Of a DNA stretch of 64,000 nucleotides, positions 24,838-35,490 are shown one piece after another (within the stretch, counting starts at the first letter, position 1; the number at the start of each line of letters is the position of its first letter). The position numbers and the translations under genes are program-made. This DNA comes from Closterium sp. Naga37s-1. Lineage: Eukaryota; Streptophyta; Zygnematophyceae; Desmidiales; Closteriaceae. The DNA is taken from assembly GCA_947471745.1 (NCBI GenBank), contig CANJKZ010000772.1, positions 186,001 through 250,000 of the forward strand, read 5' to 3'. A model generated the notes under the pieces. The model saw only the letters and a list, made by a program, of their open reading frames with translations. It was not told where the DNA came from and searched no databases.

Positions 24838-25188
24838 TGTAAGGAAAATCCCTTTCCCTTACTTCGCGTCCCTGCTCAGCGCGTACACCACTGTTCCCGC
24901 CAACAGCACCCCACAATATTCCGTTACTACTCGCGACACTCGCCTCGACACCATTCCCGCCACTGTTCACGATGCGACCCAACCTCACGGTTCGGTTGGT
25001 AACCCGTGCTCCGGACCTCTGCCTCGACAGGTCCCCAACCTCGGCACCAGGCCCGTCGCGCACCCCATTTTTCACACGTTACCGTTACCACCGTAGCTTC
25101 GCTATATATCCTTCGCTCAATCCTTCGCTCATTGTATCTTGTCTCGATAGTGCAATCCTCGCTCGCTCACTCAATTGCACTCGTAACA
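24838..25188 (+). repeat. 3' LTR of gypsy element
   Basis: 351 bp, starting TGTAAGG and ending GTAACA, followed by CCTAC. Confidence 0.92.
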
Positions 25189-25250
25189 CCTACCAACAGC
25201 CTCTTAGGTACCAGAAACCGTTATTAGTAAAAATAATGCCACTCACATAC

Positions 25251-28200
25251 CGTATTTGCAGGTGTTCTGTCCTTAGTACTTGGCAGAGCCACTCTGATAG
25301 GGGTGAAATCATATCTCCAATCCCCATCCCCATAAATCTCCAGTAACAGCTTGGCAAGCTCTGCATCTTTCTCAATCAATCGCTCACGATGATTTACTCC
25401 GCCATTTACGTCTACACGCACACTGGCATTGAACCAAGACTGGCTACCCTCTGCCCAATACTCTTCCTTGTTTGCCACCATGTATGCAGTAGATGGATAG
25501 AGGTGCTGATTAGGAGGGAGAGCATGAAAGGAGGCCATTAAGGGCAGAATAAGAAAGTGTACACCAACCAATATGGATGAACAAGCTGGAAAAACTGGAC
25601 TGTAACTACCGGCACATGTGTGGGAAACAGCAGGGTGGAAAACAACACAATTGCTAGTTAGAGTGCACGGAGACAAGTATCTGACAAATGACCGGCACAT
25701 GGATTCGGTCGCTGCATGAGCAGGGTGGGGGTGGGATTTGGATGTGCAAAACTACCTTGGACCGCTGGAAGCACTGGGAGATTCGGTGCATGAGGAACTC
25801 ATCGAACCCCACCTGTCATGTGGAAGGAGAGATCATGCATGCGTACATACATGCATACATGCATGCGTACATGCATGCGCACATGCATGCGTACATGCAT
25901 GCGTACATGCATGCGTACATGCATGCGTACATGCATGCGTACATGCATGCGTACATACATGCATACATACATGCATCCACACGCCCGTGGAAGGAGAACG
26001 AATCTAGGGTGAGTCATGCATTGAAAGAGATAGCAGCACCATCCGAACAGATAGGCTCCAGATACCAATGTGTTCATACATGTGAATACTGCTGCTTCAC
26101 ACGCTAAAATTCATCCCCATGCATGCCATCCAAGCACCTCACATATAGGGGAAACTGCTGTTGCTGCTGCTGCTAGGTGCTGAGTTGAACCTCGGGGCAG
26201 GACACCAACCTTGATGATCATGAGTGCTCATGTGTCACAGCACATGCATTCATGCATGCATGGCAGCATACCTCCATCACCGTGTGTGCAAACTCATGCA
26301 TGCATGGTCGCACGGGAACACATGCATTCATGCATGCATGGCAGCAGCATACCTCCATCACCGTGTGAGCAAACTCATGCACCAGAATGCTCTCCTCCCG
26401 GTACCGATCTCTCGGGCAGCGCAAAAGGTTTTCTTCGCCGACTGAGCACGTGGGGATGACCAGGGTGCCGCCCAAACCACGCACCTGCCATGCAGGCATG
26501 CACACATGGACACATACACACAAGCATGCATGTCACACCTTTAATAAATGAGTGCAGAGTGTGTTTTACAAAGGTCTACGAAGGCAGGGCCGAGTGATGC
26601 ATCCATCTGCGAAACCATGGCGTAGCTCTACAAGTGCAACCATGATCAATCCACGCACATGCACATGACAGAGGGTGTGTTTTTTCTTTGGCACCTAAAA
26701 ATCATCTATTGGCGCAACCATTGCGGGGATCTACAAATGCAAGTATGATTGATCCAGAAAGTACATGACAGGGAGTGTGCACTTTGGAATGACATCACAA
26801 CCGAGAAGAACATGTCAAAACCAGTGTGTGACAACAATAGCGAAGCAACCACCTACCTGAGAACCATGACCCATACCACCAGGTCGTTCCTCCTCCGCTC
26901 TCGCCTACTCCTCTCATCTCTCCCTCCCCCACCTCGCATCCTTCTCACCCTCCCCCATCTCACCCTCCCCAATCTCACCTCATGGTCCCAGTCCCGGCCA
27001 TCATCTGTGCGAGTCCCCCTCAGGTGCGAGTGCTCCAGTATGTCCGTCGTCACCTGCTCTCGACCAATCACCGCCACCTTGCACCAGTTTTCCTGTAACC
27101 GGGTTACCACATCAGGTGGGGTGAGCTGATGGGCAGGGCAACGGAAAGGGTGGGGGGGAAGGGGATGGGGGGGTGCGATGGGGGTGTGTGGTGAGGAGAT
27201 ATTGGAGAAGCAGCAAGGCGGACAGGCATTGCAGGGATCAACAATAATCTGCAGGCATTGCAGCTATCACCTCTGGCACAAACGACCATGCAGCATGCTG
27301 CTCGTGCTCTCCCACAGTGCCTTACCTGCAGCATGTGTTCGACAATGCCAGCACAGAGCGCTGGCATGCACACATGCCCATGCGCCACCACAGGCACGCC
27401 CACTGCCGTGCCCACCACCTGCCTGTAGCACCCCGGCACCCTCCCACCACATGTCGCCCTCCTCCCTTTGACTCCACTCATGGTCCCCTTTCTTCCCTTT
27501 GACTGAATCAACCCAAATGTCCCTCTCTGCCTTTCTGGTCGACTCAGGAGAGGCAGCACCTTACCGCCAGCATATGTTCGACGATGTCAGCAGCAGCACA
27601 GAGCGCCTGCATGCACACATGCCCATGCGCCACCACTGGCACGCCCACTGCCGTGCCGACCACCTGCCTGTAGCACGATGGCACACGCACGTCCCTCTCG
27701 GCTTCGTCCTCCGTTACCACTCGCTTGCCACTGATGGAGGCAGCACCAGCAGTAGCAGTACCACCATCAGCAGCATCACCACCGCGACCACCAGCAGTAG
27801 CAGCAGCAGCATCAGCATCACTGTTAGCAGCGGCAAGCAGCATGCGCTGCTGAGATGGCCGTGGGCCGATGAGGTATCTTTGCCGACAGCCAGCTAAGGA
27901 ACACAGGGCGACCTGGATGGGTGGCATGCATTGGGACAACGAGCAGCGAAGGGTGTGAATCGCGGCTTCCTTTAAAAATCTTTGCATGGAAGAAGAGTGC
28001 AGAAGGAAGACTGTCAAATGGAAATTTGTGAATGGAACGCTACGTGCTCCAATAATTGGCTTTTACCCTGTTCGACACACATTGAGTGCCACACTTACCA
28101 TTCACCCCTGTATTTCAGGAATTTTGAAGGGTACACCCACCTTCACTCTATGGGACAGCTTCTGAGTGGCAGCATCACGCACAAGCCACACGTTGAGTGC

Positions 28201-29482
28201 CAAACTCACCATTACCCCCTGTATTTGAAGGGGTTGATGATGGTACACCCACCTTCACTCTGTGCAACAGCGTCTTGGTGGCAGCATCACGCACGAGCCA
28301 CACGTTCCCCTCAAAGGTCGCCTGCGTGTTGCAGCAGGCGGACAGGAGGATGAAATAGGAGTGCTCCTCGCCTGTGTGCGACAGCCACAGCACGTCCACT
28401 GTTGCTTCAGTCTGTGGGTTGGGGTTAGGAGGCATGGTGTCGGGTTGGGAACGGTGAAGGGAGAAGAGGAGAGGAGGGTTGGAGCAGGCAGGCAGGCTGA
28501 AGGGCGAAGCAGCAGTGCTCCTCGCCTGTGTGCGACAGCCACAGCACGTCCACTGCTGCATGCCTTCGTGGGATGGGGTCGGATGTGATGTGGTGGGATG
28601 GGGTCGGATGTGATGTGGTGGGATGGTTCGCATAGTCCCAGGCAGTCCGCGCTTTTGACTTCCGAAGTAATGGGGACAAGAATTCTCAGGGAAGCAGCAG
28701 ATGAGAAAAGTCATCAGCGTCAAAGGTCGGACTAAAAAAAGAATCCAATAATCGGCAGACGTGGAACTGACCTGGTTTTCGAATCTCAGATACACCGGAG
28801 GTTGCTCTTCCTCTCCCTCCACCCTATCCTCCTTATCCCCTTCCCCCTTGACCTCTTTCGATCCCTCCTCCCTCGCCTCCTCGTCTCCCTCACCCCCCAC
28901 TTCCTCCTTCCCCCGGACTTCCACCTCCGCTACCCTCACAGTCCCCTCCTCCTCGTCCCCGCCAGCTTGCGCCTCCTCCTCCTCCGCCGCTCCTCCTAAT
29001 CGCCTCGCTATTTGATTCGACCTACGAGTAGCAGGTCCTCCTAACCGCCTCGCCGCGCCATGATTTTCATTCCCCGTCCAATGCCAAGGCAGGCAGCGGC
29101 ATAGGGATCCGATGACACGTGGCAGCAGAGAACGCGCATAAGAGCCACTCCTGACGTCCTCGTTATTATCGTCCTCATCGTTATCGCTATCGTGAAGCGC
29201 GTGGTTTGCGTCAGCGAGTCGGACGCTGACGTCATCAGCAGCTTCTAGAGAGGATACGGGATCAGCTGTGCGCGTTAATGGGTGGCAGAACGGAAAACAC
29301 GACGCCAGAAGACGTTCTGGGAGGGTGCGTTCGGACAAGGGGCATTCAGAACGAAAGCGCTCCGGGTTTTGAAGCAGCATTGGACGAATGGCGAAATCGA
29401 GACCGCGGCGCGACGACGCAACACGTGGCTCATTGTCGTCGTCATTATAGGACCCCATGATGGGAATAATTGCGGTTCTCAA
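25251..29482 (-). CDS. VHL beta domain fused to HExxH metallopeptidase
   Basis: Exons: E1 29482-28772, E2 28411-28253, E3 27969-27913, E4 27663-27565, E5 27092-26979, E6 26484-26353, E8 25505-25251. All recognised junctions are phase 0 with GT-AG. E1 codes an acidic, Glu/Gly-rich N-terminus ending in YLRFENQ. E2 continues TEATVDVLWLSHTGEE and TFEGNVWLVRDAAT, the VHL beta-domain pattern. E4-E8 form a zinc peptidase: E5 VAVIGREQVTTDI and DGRDWD, E6 GLGGTL, GEENLL and the catalytic HEFAH, E8 EEYWAEGSQSWF, whose Glu is a likely third zinc ligand. A piece of about 20-30 residues between E6 and E8 was not located, and the C-terminus past 25251 is unseen. The gypsy element starts 58 bp past the E8 donor, so the gene may be cut or may resume beyond 14238. 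Substrate unknown. Confidence 0.72.
25835..25980. repeat. 12-bp tandem repeat ACATGCATGCGT
   Basis: About 145 bp of near-perfect 12-bp units with alternating purine-pyrimidine steps, in the E6-E8 intron of the VHL-peptidase gene. Confidence 0.9.
26250..26411 (-). repeat. 81-bp tandem duplication of the HEFAH exon edge
   Basis: The 3' edge of E6 (HEFAHTVME plus donor) is repeated 81 bp downstream at 26272-26301, with intervening CATGCATGCATGG sequence. Confidence 0.8.
26520..26850. other. Intron of VHL-peptidase gene
   Basis: Between E5 and E6; no other feature seen. Confidence 0.5.
27326..27418 (-). other. Complete extra copy of peptidase exon E4
   Basis: 31 codons (VVGTAVGVPVVAHGHV... ending VEHMLQ) parallel E4's 33 codons, with the same upstream CAG acceptor and a GTAAGG donor. 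It keeps phase 0 and lacks two codons. It could replace E4 as a mutually exclusive exon or be a silent decoy. Confidence 0.75.
28130..28560 (-). repeat. Copies of both edges of the VHL exon E2
   Basis: 28142-28194 repeats the 3' edge (NVWLVRDAAT... HRVK and donor). About 28513-28560 repeats the 5' edge (VDVLWLSHTGEEH) on the upstream side. The true exon lies between them. Confidence 0.8.
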
Positions 29483-30013
29483 TGGTACCGTCGACAGGTA
29501 ATCAATTGCCCCTACCAGGCGCCATAGACGGCCTTGTTACCCAACGCCAGGGCCTCGGATTTCAGATTTTGTTGAGATTTTTTATGTGACTGCCTGCTGG
29601 TGCAGTGGGTGGGGAGAAACGGTCACCTCCAGCTCCCAGGACGGATTTCCAATCACCGAGTTTGCGACGGATCGCGTGTAGTTTCCATTTTCTGTTTCAA
29701 TACACGTGACAAATTTAGAACCGTGGTGTGGTGTGGTTCGTAATGTGGTGTCTCGTTGAACTCAAGCCTAAAATGACCATAAAAACACGCCCCTGAGCTC
29801 CTCATTCCCACCTCCCTCCTGATTTCTCTGTACATCAGTTTCGCCCTCAGGCCCCGGCATCCGAGGTTACTGCATTCCGGTTCAGTCAGATGGTTTACGC
29901 TTCAGAACGGTCTTCTTCACCCGCCATATCACCCTACATTGCCTGCCGTGGTGATCTGAGAGGCAGAGGAGCAGCAAGCACTTTTTCTAGGAGTTACTGC
30001 TGCTGCACTCGAG
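29483..30013. promoter_or_regulatory. Upstream region of VHL-peptidase gene
   Basis: No coding sequence recognised. By position it holds the promoter of the minus-strand gene; no specific site is claimed. Confidence 0.35.
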
Positions 30014-30022
30014 TTTTGGATG

Positions 30023-31084
30023 GGGAAAATATTTAAGTGGTAACTTACATGGGGCACTATAACGCGTACGGTAACGATTTCAACACGTTTGGTAACTCCG
30101 CTAACGCGTTTGGTAACTCGGATAACACGTTTGGTAACTCGCTTAACGCGTATGGTAACTATACACTAGCAGCCCATCACGCGAATGGTAACTACATGAA
30201 ACTCCCGCCGAAATGATCCTGACAAGAAAGGAATTTATCAATTGTGAAAGCGTTCACGCACAGTTTTATCTGTCTTGAACAAGTCCCGCCGCGACTTTGA
30301 AGGACCTCGTTTGTTATATTACCATGGACCGAAAAGTTTCAGAGGCGTTTTATATATATATGTAGCTAGTACAAAGACGGTTAAAATCATATTTTTGATA
30401 GCATCATTGCGAACTTGCAAAATGATAAAAAACATTTCCCGAAAGAACCTCGGGGCTTTACTTTTTGTAATAACTGCAACGTTGGAGAATTTTTGCATGT
30501 GGGAAAAAATACAGCTGTTGAGAATTACATGTTTTATTTGAAAAAAAAAAGAACCATAAACGCCTTGTCGCAATGAGTTTAGGGTTGATGCCCTCAAATT
30601 CATTTGTCATCTGAAAGGGTTATAGATTTCGTTTGCCCCGGCTGCACGATAGAATGAAGTACAAACAGTTTGCGGAAAGAGCGCCAGAATATCAGTTTTG
30701 TATTAACAGTTGTTTTCACAACACTTACGTTTTGCAATTAGCTTGAAAATCGGAAAGTGTGTCAGGATTTCGGAAAGTGTGTCAGAATTTCGGAAAATTT
30801 GTGTCATGATTTCGGAGAGTGTGTCAGAGATTTCTGCTTCAAGATTCGTCAATTTAGTCTGACGCGAGCGGGAAAAACCAGAATCATGGTCATTTTGGGC
30901 GAGGGTTTCTTCTAGTTACCATTCGCGTGATGGGCTGCTAGTGTATAGTTACCATACGCGTTAAGCGAGTTACCAAACGTGTTAAACGAGTTACCAAACG
31001 CGTTAAGCGAGTTACCAAACGCGTTGAAATCGTTACCGTACGCGTTATAGTTCCCCATGTAAGTTACCATTGACATATTTTCCC
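30023..31084. mobile_element. Non-autonomous Mutator-like DNA transposon with long inverted ends
   Basis: 1062 bp, ending in GGGAAAATAT inverted repeats and flanked by a perfect 9-bp target duplication TTTTGGATG (30014-30022 and 31085-31093). The inverted ends run about 170 bp each and contain 4-5 tandem units like GGTAACTCGCTTAACGCGTTT. The roughly 700-bp middle has no transposase, only short AT-rich open frames. Nine-bp duplications and long inverted ends are the Mutator signature. Confidence 0.85.
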
Positions 31085-31093
31085 TTTTGGATG

Positions 31094-31417
31094 CGTGTTG
31101 ATGATTTTCTGTTTAGGTTTACACCGCGACGCGACGATTTCTCGTCGTCCTAAAGAATGGTCTGCACGTGCCACTTCTAGTCGTGCTGCTTCATTAAGGC
31201 CCTTGTTAGCCGCAGTATTTCTCTGCTGATTTTTTTGCGTTCTTGGCTTGATAAACCAGTGTCGACTTTCCTTGGGAGCAGACTGGTCGGAGGTCGTTAC
31301 AATGATAAGACTAAGCAGCTATTCTGCAAATCGAGCATTACTGTTCTGCGCCGATTCCTAAGCAGCCGGAGACGTTTTTCTGGTAACCAGTAACAAGTTT
31401 TAGGTTTCCTGATAGGT
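31094..31417. other. Unassigned flank
   Basis: About 320 bp between the Mutator-like element and the next LTR element. Nothing recognised. Confidence 0.4.
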
Positions 31418-34400
31418 TGTTATGAGTTGTACTAGGAAAAGTGCGCGGAAGACTTTATAAAAAGGATCAGAACTACAGAATGACGAGAATGATAAAGAAG
31501 CAAGCATTTATAGGGTCGAAACCGTGGCAGGCGAGGACCTCGGGACGTGGATGGGTTGGAAGTGTCGCGATTGGTGCGGGGCGACTCGGAAGTGGTTCGG
31601 GCCGAAGTGTAGGCCGAACCCAAACTGACGCATGGCTGAGCGCGTTGACCAGGCGAATTTCAAAGAGTTGGGATGTCAGCCGTTGATACTGTCGATGTCA
31701 ATCGGGCGGTTGAAAGCGAATGTCGATCTCAAATCGTTCGACGAAGGAAGACCGTCGATGTCGCGGATGTGTATCGGATGGTTCTGGTGAATGTCATGTC
31801 GGCGGGAATTCTGACGCGTTGTCAGAGATCGATGAATCTGGTGCCGTCGATGCCGATGAAGCCATCGCGTGCGTCCGTCGTGCTGGGTGTGTCAGACGAA
31901 CTGTCAGAAATAACTGGCGAAATGTCAGAGGCCTGCCAACAACAGTGCGTGAGCACTCTTTCTCCCCCCCCCCCCCTTGGAAGAGAACTGCTGCCCACCA
32001 AAATGTGTACAGCTGCGCGGGCACAAAACCACAACCCCCCTAACGCCGAGGGTAGGACAGAATACCAAGTGTTATGACCTCCCGCCTGAAATTCAACCGC
32101 TGTGTAGTCGAAATTGCGGTCGGTGGCGAAATCTTCACTGTCGAAAACCCCGAAAATGCCCAGGGTAAACTCTGTCGAAGTCCCTTCGAAAGAATATCGT
32201 TTTTGCAGGGGCTCGGCATTAAGAAAATCTTCTTGTTGTCTTGTTGTCGCGATTGTTGCTGCAGCATCTCTCGTGACTGCCACCTCGTAATCCCCCGCGT
32301 GGCAGTATCGAATCACTTTATTGCTGCCCAATCTCCAGTTGGCAGCTGCTGCAATCCCGAATTGCTGTTGCCGTTTGGCTGGTTGCTGTGGCGAAAATCT
32401 TCGCTGTAGTGTTCCAGCTGTCGGCGCCCTCGGCAGTTTTGTCCAGACTCGCCGAGGCCTTTGTCGCGTTGCTCCGAAAACTCCCGGGCAGGGACGAAAA
32501 CAGCTGCTGCTCTTCCCCCTGACCTCGCAAATATTTTTCAAAGTTGAAAACTCGAACTGTCGATGACGTCAGCTACCTCGGCTGTTGTCGTGACTCGCCG
32601 AAGACTTCGGGGCAGAGGCGAAAAAGCTGTCCTTCCTCCCCCCACCTGTTGTGATACATTTCACCAGTGTTGCGGCTGGTACCCCTGAAACTCTGCAGAT
32701 TTTGCCACCATGAAGTTCACCACGGCAGTTTTCGCGCGCTTAACGCAGCGCCGCTGCAACTCCGCCGTTGTCGCGAAATTGTCGGCCGTCACCGCCGAAC
32801 TCTTGTAAAGACCCAGCTCCCAGTACTGCTGCTGAAACCCGTAAGTGTCGGTGTTGAAATTTCTCGTACGTCTTGGTCACCTGCAGGTTATCCCCTTGAA
32901 GAGCCGGTGTATCTAGCGTGCCCACCCGTCGCCATTTTTATTTCCTGCGATTAACCACACTAGCCACCCACCAACAGGAGGTGCTTTTTGTGCGGAACCC
33001 AGAACTATGGGTCTACCGGGACCGAATTTCACGGAACCTAGCCCGCATCAACGCCGCAGATCTCGCTGTAGAATTTCCCCAGATGGCTTCGAAGTACACC
33101 GTAAACCGCTAAAACAGCTGGCGAGCAGACGTTCATCCGTCTCCCACCGTTGGAATAAAAACCCTGAAAATCATGGTTGTTGAAGCAGTCCCGAAGTATT
33201 TTCCGCCGCGTAACCCCGACGCTTCCGCCGTTAACCCTGGTACTCCGACGTTCACCCGTCTTCGCACCCGTCGAAATTACTTAGCGAATCCCAGGTATCC
33301 TTGGCGATACACCGCTCGCCGCGCCTCCATGTAACAATATCAAACCCTTTCGGGGGTCTACCGAATAGACTCCGAAATTCGCGGTGGATTGGTGTACGGG
33401 CTCAACCTTTCACTCTGGAGATCTGCTGGAGCACCCACAAATTTCCCTCCATTTGTTTTGTGTCTTCACCCCCCGACAATTTCGCTTGCCGCCGTTCACC
33501 CAGCGTTCGCTTTTGTCGGATGAGGTATAACTCCTTGTTGCCCGCGATTTTTCTGACATTCGGTGAAGGCGCGAACGCTATCGTAGCCGGGTCATGTTTA
33601 TCGGATCAAACAGTCGGACCGGCCGCTTCGCTGCCCACCGCGTCTATCGCGTTTAAAACTCCTCAGCTTCGGAAATCCCTTCTTCGCCGCTACACCGCCG
33701 TCGGGTAGACCGTTGAATCAGGAGAAACTCCGACAGCTGCACCAACTGCTTCAGCTCCGGCTTTTTCGGCGGGGTAACTGCTGCCGATGGTCCGGTTTTG
33801 TCGGGGCCGAAACAGTGTCTCTCCCAGAAAATTTCTTGTACGCCCAGCTGTCGAACTGGCGCAATACCCGCACTTTTTAGCCAGCACAGGGCTAAACACA
33901 GGGCCCCACCTTTGGATCCAGTGGCCAATAAGACTTACTCCTTGCCTTCGAGGCCTTCTGGGCGTGAGGTATGTGAAACGTCGGTAGACTTTGGCCGGTA
34001 GGGAGCTCCTTCTGCTACCGCCGCTTAGCCGCAAAACTCGGCCCTCAGCAAAAAGTCGTCGCAGTAGGTCGTTTTCGCCCCTCCTGAAGCTCGGAATCCG
34101 TTTCTCTCGCCAGACCCGTATTTGTCGCAACTCCGTTTATTGTGACCGGTAGACCAGGCGAAATTCGCGGGTCTAGACGCTGCGATAAACCGTTGTCCCG
34201 TCGGTGTACTGCCCTGTCTGCGGCGCAACTTCCCTTGATCAGGGGGAACCTGTGCCGCATGAAGTACACTGTCGGCTGCTGCTGTTGCTCCGAAATTTTC
34301 GGCCGACCTTGTTGCAGGCGCAGAAGTGACCCTAACGTAGACAGTCTAGTCGTAGGCGGCCTTTTCCGAACTTTTCGGCGGTTCGAAAACAACTTCCGTC

Positions 34401-35341
34401 CCACACTGTGCCGCACCTGCCGAAAACGCCAAAGACGCACCCTCCTGCAGCCACACCGGCCACACCCGGGCGGAACGACGGTAGACCCCCGCTTTCTTCG
34501 GGCAGTCGTCACGCCGTCTCTCCTCGCCGTTTGCATTTTCCGACGCAAATCACTATGCGCCTGGCCTGTCCGGCCAGCTGTCGTTTCTGCCGTGAAGCCA
34601 CCCGAAATCTTCGAGCACAGTGACGATGCTCACAACGTGCCGAAGACCTCCGTGATTCTCGTGCGCAACTTGACGAAAACGCCTGACGCCACTTGCCGCA
34701 CGCATTAACTCCGATTTCTTCGTGCGCAGTTGACGACCACGTGAAAACTTCAACTCGCACGACCAGCTGCTCCGAGAATCTCGCGCATGCAGTGACGACA
34801 ACCGTCCTGACGCCAACTGCCGCATAAAAACAGCGCCGAGATTAACGGAAACGATGAAATTTACTCACGCAATTAAATGCGACGACAGCAAAAGTTGTCC
34901 GCCACCCGGGGGGAGGGAGGCCACGGTCCATCTCGACCGTCGAGGGCAAGGATCCGTCGGTGCAGCAGGAGCGCCCGTAAAAACACGGCCGCTAGGAGCA
35001 ACTATCCGTTCTCCTGGCCGGCTACTGCGCTGCTCCTGTCATCACGGCATCCTTCCCTGTCCCCCCCCCCGAGGGGTAATACACTCTAAAAAACGGGGAA
35101 CCTAGGAACTTAGGCTCTGATACCAAGTGTTATGAGTTGTACTAGGAAAAGTGCGCGGAAGACTTTATAAAAAGGATCAGAACTACAGAATGACGAGAAT
35201 GATAAAGAAGCAAGCATTTATAGGGTCGAAACCGTGGCAGGCGAGGACCTCGGGACGTGGATGGGTTGGAAGTGTCGCGATTGGTGCGGGGCGACTCGGA
35301 AGTGGTTCGGGCCGAAGTGTAGGCCGAACCCAAACTGACGC
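31418..35341 (-). mobile_element. LTR element without recognisable coding (LARD/TRIM-like)
   Basis: Near-identical direct repeats of about 214 bp at 31418-31631 and 35128-35341 begin TGTTATGAG. Next to the right repeat, the minus strand reads TTGGTATCAGAGCC, an initiator-Met primer site, so the element reads right to left. The 3.5-kb interior shows no gag, protease, integrase or reverse transcriptase that I can recognise. A clear target duplication was not found, and the outer boundary of the repeats is uncertain by a few bases. The matching ends suggest fairly recent origin. Confidence 0.8.
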
Positions 35342-35490
35342 GAACAGTTCGGGCTGTCCTCGCTAGGAGTAGCCTCTACAGTAATGAATTCACATTCATT
35401 ACATAGGTCTTGCATCACTCTCGGGCGTATGTTTCCGAGATCGCTGTCGATTGAGGGTTTGAGATAGCAATTGAATATCGACTGGAACTT

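Larger units (their letters stand above)
14244..25188 (+). mobile_element. Ty3/gypsy chromodomain LTR retrotransposon (chromovirus), split by a nested element; broken
   Basis: LTRs of 351 bp at 14244-14594 and 24838-25188, with target duplication CCTAC at 14239-14243 and 25189-25193. A primer site resembling initiator-Met tRNA complement follows the 5' LTR, and a poly-G purine tract (about 24822-24833) precedes the 3' LTR. Parts: gag (about 14776-15825), protease, reverse transcriptase (YLDDILVYSR near 17158), RNase H, integrase with zinc-binding region, and a C-terminal chromodomain (near 24640-24790). About a dozen LTR differences make it older than the copia at 267. It is broken by the nested insertion plus a few smaller lesions. 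Confidence 0.93.

Noticed and set aside
25688-26107. His/Met/Cys-rich repeat protein
   Set aside because: The ACATGCATGCGT repeat is open in all frames; it lies in an intron.
31822-32541. Minus-strand open frame inside the coding-less LTR element
   Set aside because: No recognisable domain, and comparable open frames occur on the other strand; not enough to call a gene.
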